From Rhodobiaceae bacterium (GTDB lineage Bacteria; Pseudomonadota; Alphaproteobacteria; Micropepsales; Micropepsaceae), in contig VFKO01000525.1 in assembly GCA_009885515.1 (NCBI GenBank), positions 1 to 5,404 of the forward strand: 5,404 bases of DNA, read 5' to 3'. The position numbers were made by a program, and so were the translations under genes. Within the stretch, counting starts at the first letter, position 1. Each line of letters starts with the position of its first letter. This document shows, piece by piece, positions 1 through 5,404 of this stretch. The notes beneath the pieces were generated by a model, which was not told where the DNA came from, ran no database searches, and saw nothing but the letters and a program-made list of their open reading frames with translations.

Positions 1-987
1 AAAATTTTGGGCGTGCCCGCTGACTATCGCATCGCCATTGTGCCTGCCTCCGACACCGGCGCGGTTGAAATGGCCATGTGGTCGATCTTGGGCCCCAAGC
101 CCGTCGACGTGCTGGTCTGGGAAAGTTTCGGCAACGACTGGGCGACCGACATCACCAAGCAGCTGAAATTGCCGAACGTCCGTGTGCTGAAGGCTGCCTA
201 CGGCGACCTGCCCGATCTCACCCAAGTCGATCCCGCCCACGACGTCATCTTCACCTGGAACGGCACCACGTCCGGCGTGCGCGCGCCCGACGGCAACTGG
301 ATTTCCGACGTCCGCGAAGGCATCACGATCTGCGACGCAACCTCCGCCGCTTTCGCGCAAGATCTGCCGTGGGCCAAGCTCGATATCGTGACCTTCTCCT
401 GGCAAAAGGCGTTGGGCGGCGAAGCCGCGCACGGCATGTTGATCCTGTCACCGCGCGCAGTGGCACGCATCGAAAGCAACAAGCCCGCTTGGCCGATGCC
501 GAAAATCTTCCGCATGACCAAGGACGGCAAACTCGTCGAAGGCATCTTCAAGGGCGAAACGATCAACACGCCCTCGATGCTATGCGTCGAAGACTACCTC
601 GATGCGCTCGCCTGGGCCGAGAGCGCCGGCGGGTTGAAAGGTTTGATGGCGCGCGCCGACGAGAACCTGCACGTCATCGAACGCTGGACGAAAACATCGG
701 GCTGGGCCGACTTCTTGGCCCGCGATCCAAAGACGCGCTCGAACACCTCGGTGTGCTTGAAAATCGTCGACCCCTGGTTCGTCTCAAAAGACGCCGAAGG
801 CCAAGCCGCCGCCGCCAAGAAAATAGCCGACATCTTGGACATTGAGGGCGTCGCTTTCGACATCGCCGCCTACCGCGACGCGCCCCCTGGCTTGCGCATT
901 TGGGCCGGCGCCACCGTCGAAAACGCCGACATGAAGGCGCTGCTGCCTTGGCTCGACTGGGCCTGGAGCCAAGTCAAAACGTCCTAA
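1..987 (+). CDS. serC: Phosphoserine aminotransferase, 3' part (5' end outside window)
   Basis: This PLP enzyme converts 3-phosphohydroxypyruvate plus glutamate to O-phosphoserine, the second step of cytosolic serine synthesis. The open frame enters at base 1 and gives 328 residues. The family is usually about 385-390 long, so roughly 60 N-terminal residues are missing. Numbering from the first visible codon, SDTGAVEM (17-24) is the cofactor-phosphate loop, TWNGTTSGVR (85-94) is a conserved active-site strand, D112 in CDATSA should contact the pyridine nitrogen, K136 in SWQK is the expected Schiff-base lysine, and NTPS is at 189-192. The sequence resembles the variant SerC family known from Caulobacter, Mesorhizobium and Methanosarcina rather than the E. 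coli form. The TTG at 7 is internal, because the frame stays open to the window edge and the upstream residues fit the family. serA follows after 15 bp, so the two are probably in one operon. All key residues are present. Confidence 0.95.
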   Translation, partial: KILGVPADYRIAIVPASDTGAVEMAMWSILGPKPVDVLVWESFGNDWATDITKQLKLPNVRVLKAAYGDLPDLTQVDPAHDVIFTWNGTTSGVRAPDGNWISDVREGITICDATSAAFAQDLPWAKLDIVTFSWQKALGGEAAHGMLILSPRAVARIESNKPAWPMPKIFRMTKDGKLVEGIFKGETINTPSMLCVEDYLDALAWAESAGGLKGLMARADENLHVIERWTKTSGWADFLARDPKTRSNTSVCLKIVDPWFVSKDAEGQAAAAKKIADILDIEGVAFDIAAYRDAPPGLRIWAGATVENADMKALLPWLDWAWSQVKTS

Positions 988-992
988 TCCCT

Positions 993-996
993 GGAG
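993..996 (+). promoter_or_regulatory. Shine-Dalgarno site of serA
   Basis: GGAG lies six bases before the serA ATG, inside the 15-bp serC-serA gap. The gap has no room for a separate promoter or terminator, so serA translation from a serC-serA transcript is the likely arrangement. Confidence 0.8.
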
Positions 997-1002
997 AACA
1001 AA

Positions 1003-2580
1003 ATGCCCAAAGTCCTGATCTCCGATCAGTTGTCGCCCGCTGCCGTGCAAATCTTCAAGGATCGCGGCGTCGACGTCGACGTAAAGCCCGGCTTGACGAA
1101 GGAAGAACTGAAATCGATCATTGGCCGTTATGACGGCTTGGCGATCCGCTCAGCGACCAAAGTCACCGCCGACCTCTTGACGGCGGCGACGCATCTGAAA
1201 GTCATCGGCCGCGCCGGCATCGGCGTCGACAATGTCGACATCCCAGCCTCCACCGCGCGCGGCATCATCGTGATGAACACACCGCACGGCAATTCGATCA
1301 CCACCGCCGAACACGCCATCGCCTTGATGTTCGCGCTCGCCCGTGAAATTCCAGCCGCCAACGCCTCCACCCATGCTGGCAAGTGGGAGAAGAACCGCTT
1401 CATGGGCGTCGAGCTCACCGGCAAGACGCTCGGCATTATCGGCTGCGGCAATATCGGCTCGATCGTCGCCGAACGCGCCAAAGGGCTGCGCATGAAGGTG
1501 GCGGCCTTCGACCCCTACCTCAGCCCCGAACGCGCCGAATCGCTGGGCGTCGAAAAAGTCGAACTCGAAGACCTGCTTGCGCGCGCCGATTTCATCACTT
1601 TGCACACGCCGCTCACCGACAAGACGCGCAACATCCTCGACGCCAAGTCGCTCGCAAAAACGAAGAAAGGCGTGCGCATCATCAATTGCGCTCGCGGTGG
1701 CCTGATCGACGAGGCAGCGCTCAAGGATGCGCTCGCTTCCGGCCACGTAGCTGGCGCCGCGCTCGACGTTTTCGAAACCGAGCCGGCAAAAGACAATCTC
1801 CTCTTCGGTTCCGACAAAGTTGTGGCAACACCGCACCTCGGCGCCTCGACCTCGGAAGCGCAGGAAAACGTGGCGCTGCAAGTCGCCGAACAGATGTCGG
1901 ACTATCTGCTCACCGGCGCGATCACCAACGCCATCAACATGCCCTCGATCACCGCCGATCAGGCGGTCATCATGAAACCGTGGATCAAGCTCGCCGAAAA
2001 TCTCGGAGCCTTCGCCGGCCAATTGACCGAGACCAGCATCAAATCTGTCGAGATCATCTACGAAGGTCACGCCGCAGAATTGAACACGCGCGCCTTGACA
2101 CAAGCAGCCCTCGCCGGACTGCTCAAACCCAATCTCTCCGATGTCAACATGGTCAACGCGCCCGTTGTCGCAAAAGAACGCGGCATCCAGGTCAGCGAAG
2201 TCCGCCGCACCCAGCACGGCGCCTACGAAGGCTATCTCATGCTCAAAGTAACGACCGAACGCCAAACCCGCGAAGTTGCTGGCACAGTCTTTTCGAACGG
2301 CATCCCCCGCCTGATTCAGGTGAAAGGCATCGACATGGAGGCCCACTTCACGCCGCACATGCTCTACGTCACAAACGAAGACAAACCAGGCTTCATCGGC
2401 AAGCTGGGTACACTCTTGGGCGATGCAAAAGTCAACATCGCCTCGTTCAACCTGGGCCGCACCGGCCCCAGCGGCGACGCCATCGCCCTCGTCGAAGTCG
2501 ACGGCGCAGTCCCCGAAACGGTCCTCGCTGAACTGCGCAAACTCCCCGTCGTCAAACAAGCCAAGGCACTGGTGTTTTAA
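1003..2580 (+). CDS. serA: D-3-phosphoglycerate dehydrogenase, long ACT-domain form
   Basis: This enzyme oxidises 3-phosphoglycerate to 3-phosphohydroxypyruvate with NAD+, the entry step to serine. At 525 residues it matches the long form, with substrate domain about 1-97 and 287-315, nucleotide-binding domain about 98-286, intervening (ASB) domain about 316-450 and ACT domain about 453-525. The GxGxxG dinucleotide loop is G147-G152. The catalytic set is R231 in NCARGG, E260 in DVFETEP and H278 in TPHLG, the same spacing as the Mycobacterium tuberculosis enzyme. The ACT domain keeps D460 and N478, which line up with residues that bind the inhibitor L-serine there, while the tyrosine of that site is N458. 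Serine feedback is therefore plausible but inferred. The ATG start has a good GGAG site and begins directly with the expected first strand. The TAA stop abuts purA. No truncation or odd residue is seen. Confidence 0.97.
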   Translation: MPKVLISDQLSPAAVQIFKDRGVDVDVKPGLTKEELKSIIGRYDGLAIRSATKVTADLLTAATHLKVIGRAGIGVDNVDIPASTARGIIVMNTPHGNSITTAEHAIALMFALAREIPAANASTHAGKWEKNRFMGVELTGKTLGIIGCGNIGSIVAERAKGLRMKVAAFDPYLSPERAESLGVEKVELEDLLARADFITLHTPLTDKTRNILDAKSLAKTKKGVRIINCARGGLIDEAALKDALASGHVAGAALDVFETEPAKDNLLFGSDKVVATPHLGASTSEAQENVALQVAEQMSDYLLTGAITNAINMPSITADQAVIMKPWIKLAENLGAFAGQLTETSIKSVEIIYEGHAAELNTRALTQAALAGLLKPNLSDVNMVNAPVVAKERGIQVSEVRRTQHGAYEGYLMLKVTTERQTREVAGTVFSNGIPRLIQVKGIDMEAHFTPHMLYVTNEDKPGFIGKLGTLLGDAKVNIASFNLGRTGPSGDAIALVEVDGAVPETVLAELRKLPVVKQAKALVF

Positions 2581-3873
2581 ATGGCCAACGTCGCAGTGAT
2601 CGGCGCCCAATGGGGTGACGAAGGCAAAGGCAAGATTGTCGACTGGCTGTCGGAGCGCGCCGATGTGGTGGTGCGCTTCCAGGGCGGCCACAACGCCGGC
2701 CATACGCTGGTGATCAGCGGCAAGACCTACAAATTCTCGCTTTTGCCGTCGGGCATCGCACGGCCCAACAAGTTGTCGGTCATCGGCAACGGCGTCGTCG
2801 TCGACCCTTGGGCGCTGATCGACGAGATCGAACGCATGCGCGCCCAAGGCCTGACCATCACACCACAAAACCTGCTCGTCGCCGAGAACGCGCCGCTGAT
2901 TCTACCGCTCCACCGTGAACTCGACACAATCCGCGAAACCTCAAACTCGGGCACGCGCATCGGCACCACCAAGCGCGGCATCGGTCCAGCCTACGAAGAC
3001 AAGGTCGGTCGCCGAGCCTTGCGCGTCATCGACCTCGCGGATTTTTCCTCACTGCCCAGCAAGGTAGAAAACCTTCTCCTTCATCACAATGCATTGCGCC
3101 GCGGCTTGGGCAAGACGGAATTCCAAGCCGGCGATTTGATCGCGCAACTGAAAGAGATCGCGCCCAAAGTCCTGCCGTTCGTCGGGCCCGTCTGGCACCG
3201 CTTGCACCAGGTCCGCATGGCCGGTCAGCGCATCCTTTTCGAAGGCGCGCAAGGCGCTCTGCTCGACATCGACCACGGCACCTATCCTTACGTCACCTCG
3301 TCGAACACCGTGGCGGGCCAAGCCGCGGCCGGCGCCGGCATTGCCCCGCGCGCGATCTCCTACGTCCTCGGCATCACCAAGGCCTACACTACCCGCGTCG
3401 GCGAAGGCCCATTCCCCGCCGAACTGACTGACGAGATCGGCGCCAGGCTCGGTGAGCGCGGCCGAGAGTTCGGCACCATTACGGGCCGCAAACGCCGCTG
3501 CGGCTGGTTCGATGCCGTGCTGGTGCGCCAGACGGTGATCACCGGAGGCATCGACGGCATCGCCTTCACCAAACTCGACGTGCTCGACGGCTTGAACGAA
3601 ATCAAAGTCGCCATCGCCTACGATCTCGACGGCAAACGCATCGATCACTTGCCCGCCGCCGCCGACGCGCAAGCCCGCTGCAAACCGGTCTACGAAACGA
3701 TGGAGGGCTGGAACGATTCCACTCAGGCCGCCCGCAGCTGGGCACAACTCCCCGCCGCCGCGATCAAATACGTCCGCCGCGTCGAAGAGCTGATCGGCGC
3801 CCCCGTCGCGATCCTCTCAACCAGCCCCGAACGCGACGACACGATTTTGGTGCGCGATCCCTTCGCAGGGTGA
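2581..3873 (+). CDS. purA: Adenylosuccinate synthetase
   Basis: This enzyme joins IMP and aspartate using GTP to give adenylosuccinate, the first committed step to AMP, in the cytosol. Its 430 residues are the normal family length. The phosphate-binding loop GAQWGDEGKGK is at 8-18, with the catalytic base D13, and the other catalytic residue H41 is in GGHNAGHT (35-42). TTKRGIGP (129-136) and EGAQG (221-225, including Q224) form the IMP site. TGRKRRCGWFD (301-311) is the aspartate/IMP loop, and TKLDVLDG (330-337) and STSPER (413-418) form the guanine-nucleotide site. The ATG is fixed by homology, since the N-terminus MANVAVIGAQWG is standard. It directly follows the serA TAA. Upstream there is only a weak GGTG six bases away and an AAGG too far off (14 bases), so translational coupling to serA is likely. 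In several proteobacteria hisZ precedes purA; here it does not. The 3' end faces rpoH with a 3-bp gap. Confidence 0.97.
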   Translation: MANVAVIGAQWGDEGKGKIVDWLSERADVVVRFQGGHNAGHTLVISGKTYKFSLLPSGIARPNKLSVIGNGVVVDPWALIDEIERMRAQGLTITPQNLLVAENAPLILPLHRELDTIRETSNSGTRIGTTKRGIGPAYEDKVGRRALRVIDLADFSSLPSKVENLLLHHNALRRGLGKTEFQAGDLIAQLKEIAPKVLPFVGPVWHRLHQVRMAGQRILFEGAQGALLDIDHGTYPYVTSSNTVAGQAAAGAGIAPRAISYVLGITKAYTTRVGEGPFPAELTDEIGARLGERGREFGTITGRKRRCGWFDAVLVRQTVITGGIDGIAFTKLDVLDGLNEIKVAIAYDLDGKRIDHLPAAADAQARCKPVYETMEGWNDSTQAARSWAQLPAAAIKYVRRVEELIGAPVAILSTSPERDDTILVRDPFAG

Positions 3874-3876
3874 GCG

Positions 3877-4797
3877 CTACTGCGCCAGCAGCACTTCCGG
3901 CGCCTTGTCTTTTGCCGCCGAAGCGCCGCCGATACGTTGCTGCTTTGCCGCTTCTTTGATCGCGCGTTGTAGTTTCTCGAACGCGCGCACTTCGATCTGG
4001 CGCACGCGTTCGCGGCTGATGTCGTATTCCTTCGACAAGTCTTCCAGCGTCGCCGGTTCGTCCTTCAGCCGCCGTTCCGTCAAAATATGCCGCTCACGCT
4101 GGTTGAGCACCTTCATGCCTTCGGCGAGCAGTTCGCTGCGATCATCCTTCTGCTCGCGCTCGGCCAGCATTGTCTCGGCGCTCGGAGAATCATCGACCAG
4201 CCAATCCTGCCATTCGCCTTCCGAGTCCGCGCGCATCGGCGCATTCAGCGAATGGTCCGGCGCCGCCAGGCGCCGGTTCATCGAAATCACTTCCGCTTCG
4301 GTGACACCAAGTTTCGTCGCGATCAGCTTCACGTTTTCGGGCCTCAGATCGCCGTCTTCGATCGCCTTGATGTGTCCCTTCGCCTTGCGCAAATTGAAGA
4401 ACAACTTCTTCTGCGCCGCCGTCGTCCCGATCTTCACCAGGCTCCACGAGCGCAAGACATATTCCTGGATCGACGCTTTGATCCACCACATCGCATAGGT
4501 CGCCAGGCGAAAGCCGCGCTCCGGGTCAAAGCGCTTGACCGCTTGCATCATACCGACATTGCCTTCCGAGATAATCTCGTTCACCGGCAAGCCATAGCCG
4601 CGATAGCCCATGGCGATCTTGGCCACCAACCGCAAATGGCTCGTCACCAGGCGATGAGCAGCATCAGAATCCTCATGTTCGCGCCAGCGTTTGGCGAGCA
4701 TGTATTCTTCTTCCGGCTCAAGCATCGGAAAATTGCGAATTTCAGCCAAATACCGGGTGAGACCACCCTCCTGCAAAGCCAAATAGCCAGCAGCCAT
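3877..4797 (-). CDS. rpoH: RNA polymerase heat-shock sigma factor RpoH (sigma-32)
   Basis: This sigma factor directs core RNA polymerase to heat-shock promoters (chaperones, proteases). From the ATG at 4797 it has 306 residues; E. coli sigma-32 has 284. Region 1.2 is about 13-45. Region 2 is about 48-125, with core-binding NEIISEGNVGMMQAVKRF (73-90) and the melting/-10 helix TYAMWWIKASIQEYVLRSW (100-118). The RpoH box QKKLFFNLRK (129-138) separates sigma-32 from other sigma-70 relatives. Region 3 is about 150-185. Region 4 is about 226-280, with the -35 helix-turn-helix near DLSKEYDISRERVRQIE (253-269). The last 25 or so residues form an Ala/Lys-rich tail absent from E. coli. I chose the ATG because GGGGAG lies 7 bases before it and homology starts there; an in-frame GTG at 4836 would add 13 unconserved residues. 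It lies downstream of rluD on the same strand and may have its own promoter in the 130-bp spacer. The stop is TAG. Confidence 0.96.
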   Translation of the reverse strand: MAAGYLALQEGGLTRYLAEIRNFPMLEPEEEYMLAKRWREHEDSDAAHRLVTSHLRLVAKIAMGYRGYGLPVNEIISEGNVGMMQAVKRFDPERGFRLATYAMWWIKASIQEYVLRSWSLVKIGTTAAQKKLFFNLRKAKGHIKAIEDGDLRPENVKLIATKLGVTEAEVISMNRRLAAPDHSLNAPMRADSEGEWQDWLVDDSPSAETMLAEREQKDDRSELLAEGMKVLNQRERHILTERRLKDEPATLEDLSKEYDISRERVRQIEVRAFEKLQRAIKEAAKQQRIGGASAAKDKAPEVLLAQ

Positions 4798-4871
4798 GTT
4801 CCAACTCCCCTGCGTAAGCCGAGAGGTTTCGTGCACGATTGCCCCGAAACTTCGGCCGTTCCAATCCTCCC
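4798..4871 (-). repeat. Imperfect direct repeat of the rpoH ribosome-binding module
   Basis: The plus-strand string GTTCCAA occurs at 4798-4804 and again at 4858-4864, exactly 60 bp apart. Each copy is followed by a pyrimidine run that reads as a Shine-Dalgarno site on the minus strand (GGGGAG at 4810-4805, GGGAGGA at 4871-4865). On the other side, the true copy reads GGAAC-AT-GGC through the start codon and the upstream copy reads GGAAC-GGC without the AT. The upstream copy thus has a strong ribosome-binding sequence and no usable start codon at the proper distance. Confidence 0.5.
4805..4810 (-). promoter_or_regulatory. Shine-Dalgarno site of rpoH
   Basis: On the minus strand GGGGAG ends 7 bases before the ATG at 4797. 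It decides the start codon against the upstream in-frame GTG at 4836. Its core GGGAG (4809-4805) can pair with CTCTC (4825-4821), giving a five-pair hairpin with one G-U wobble and an 11-base loop, which might partly hide the site. Confidence 0.8.
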
Positions 4872-4926
4872 GTCTAAAAAATCAGCCCGGGCATGAGGGT
4901 ACCATCTAGGTATGGATCGGGGCAAT
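4838..4926. repeat. Perfect 10-bp inverted repeat in the rluD-rpoH spacer
   Basis: ATTGCCCCGA at 4838-4847 is the exact reverse complement of TCGGGGCAAT at 4917-4926. The arms are 69 bp apart and nearly span the 130-bp spacer. In RNA read from rluD into rpoH they could form a long-range GC-rich stem ending 28 bases before the Shine-Dalgarno site. As DNA they could be paired protein-binding sites. A match of this length in so short a stretch is expected by chance about once in a hundred cases. Confidence 0.6.
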
Positions 4927-4932
4927 TTTAAG
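4904..4932 (-). promoter_or_regulatory. Candidate sigma-32-type promoter for rpoH
   Basis: On the minus strand CTTAAA (4932-4927) is followed after 16 bases by CCTAGAT (4910-4904). The alphaproteobacterial heat-shock consensus, as I recall it, is CTTG, 17-18 bases, then CYTATNT, so each element has one mismatch, including the G of CTTG. Counted from CTTA the gap is 18. The -35 element overlaps the last codons of rluD. The transcript would start near 4896 and give a leader of about 100 bases. Self-activation of rpoH is known in Caulobacter, so this is plausible, but the match is short and unproven. Confidence 0.3.
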
Positions 4933-5404
4933 ACCCCCGAACCCTCCCGGCAAACGCTTTGAGCGCTTCATAGGCCCGGGTGAAGTCTTCAGGCAACACA
5001 CTCTCGAACAGAACGGGTTTATCGGTTCCGGGATGGTGAAAGCCCAGAACTGCCGCATGCAGCGCCTGCCGGGAAATCCCTAACGTCACCCCCGGTATGC
5101 TCCGCGGCCGCCCATAAACCGGATCGCCGATCAGCGGATTACCGATATGCGCCATGTGGACCCGCACTTGATGGGTCCGTCCAGTTTCCAGCCGGCATTC
5201 GACCAAGGCCGCCGACGCCCCAAACGCCTCAATCACTTTATAGTGAGTCCGCGCCTGTTTACCGCCGATCCGCAGCACCGTCATCTTTTGCCGGTTAAGC
5301 GGACTACGCCCCAGATCGCCGTCAATCGTGCCGGCGCGCACCCGCGGCACGCCCCACACCAAGGCTTTGTAGACCCGCTGCACGGCATGAGCCGCAAATT
5401 GCTT
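4928..5404 (-). CDS. rluD: Large-subunit rRNA pseudouridine synthase, RluD/RluA family, C-terminal part (5' end outside window)
   Basis: This family turns uridine into pseudouridine in 23S rRNA; RluD proper modifies helix 69 (1911, 1915, 1917 in E. coli). The window holds 158 C-terminal residues of a protein usually about 320 long. The N-terminal S4 domain and the catalytic-aspartate motif (HRLDxxTSG) lie beyond base 5404. Visible marks, numbered from the first visible codon, are YKALVWG (12-18), GRSPLNRQKM (32-41), the family signature LETGRTHQVRVHMAHIGNP (72-90) and GDPVYG (93-98). The frame is open to the window edge and the residues before the GTG at 5383 (KQFAAHA) fit the family, so that GTG is internal. 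Assignment to RluD rather than RluC or RluA rests on the GRSPLNRQKM stretch and the rpoH neighbour; with half the protein missing it is probable, not certain. The stop is TAA and rpoH follows after 130 bp on the same strand. Confidence 0.88.
   Translation of the reverse strand, partial: KQFAAHAVQRVYKALVWGVPRVRAGTIDGDLGRSPLNRQKMTVLRIGGKQARTHYKVIEAFGASAALVECRLETGRTHQVRVHMAHIGNPLIGDPVYGRPRSIPGVTLGISRQALHAAVLGFHHPGTDKPVLFESVLPEDFTRAYEALKAFAGRVRGS

Noticed and set aside
1150..2868. A 572-codon open frame on the minus strand opposite serA and the start of purA
   Set aside because: It is antisense to two clear enzyme genes, has an Asp/Gly/Ala/Arg-rich translation without family motifs, and is the usual shadow produced by high-GC codon bias.
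3874..3885. Hairpin GCGC-TACT-GCGC across the purA/rpoH junction as a bidirectional terminator
   Set aside because: The stem is only four pairs and has no T-run on either strand.
3898..3928. CGGCGC/GCGCCG inverted repeat within the rpoH 3' end as a terminator for purA
   Set aside because: Six pairs with a 19-base loop and no T-tract; repeats like this are common by chance in GC-rich coding DNA.
4798..4836. Longer rpoH start at the in-frame GTG (4836)
   Set aside because: The extra 13 residues match nothing in the family, while the ATG at 4797 has GGGGAG at ideal spacing and marks where homology begins.
4876..4892. Intrinsic terminator after rluD: minus-strand GCCCGGGC followed by a T6 run
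   Set aside because: GCCCGGGC is a perfect palindrome with no bases for a loop, and I found no upstream partner giving more than a three-pair stem. It looks like a terminator but does not fold as one.
4087..4896. A 269-codon plus-strand open frame opposite rpoH
   Set aside because: It lies opposite a highly conserved sigma factor, its translation is Arg/His/Gln/Leu-rich without motifs, and no ribosome-binding site was evident.
5381..5383. GTG as the start of a short 151-residue rluD
   Set aside because: The frame stays open to the window edge and the residues before it fit the family; the S4 and catalytic motifs are expected further upstream.
1..5404. Mobile elements, CRISPR arrays, tRNA or rRNA genes, or a novel accessory system
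   Set aside because: Almost every base falls in five recognisable housekeeping genes. No transposase, spaced direct-repeat array or structural RNA gene was seen on either strand.

Overview
The window is about 60% G+C by eye and looks like chromosomal housekeeping DNA from an alphaproteobacterium. The evidence is the protein types: a phosphoserine aminotransferase of the variant family found in Caulobacter, Mesorhizobium and Methanosarcina, a long ACT-domain SerA, and a heat-shock sigma factor whose core sequence resembles alphaproteobacterial RpoH. The order or genus cannot be settled from these genes alone.

Layout. Positions 1-3873 hold a tight plus-strand cluster: serC (5' end outside the window), serA after 15 bp, and purA starting on the base after the serA stop codon. 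Positions 3877-5404 run on the minus strand: rluD (5' end outside the window), a 130-bp spacer, then rpoH. The two groups are tail to tail, with 3 bp between the purA and rpoH stop codons. No gene-free stretch exceeds 130 bp.

Function. SerA and SerC catalyse the first two steps of the phosphorylated L-serine pathway. PurA makes adenylosuccinate from IMP and aspartate, the first committed step to AMP. The three are probably co-transcribed. Serine feeds one-carbon units into purine synthesis, so the grouping makes metabolic sense. RluD modifies 23S rRNA and RpoH (sigma-32) directs the heat-shock response.

I found no mobile element, CRISPR array, tRNA, rRNA or unknown gene, and no undescribed system. 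The part most worth a second look is the rluD-rpoH spacer. It holds a perfect 10-bp inverted repeat, a duplicated Shine-Dalgarno-like module, a sigma-32-like promoter candidate and a possible hairpin over the rpoH ribosome-binding site. These suggest control of rpoH at the transcript or leader level, but each is only a sequence-based candidate.
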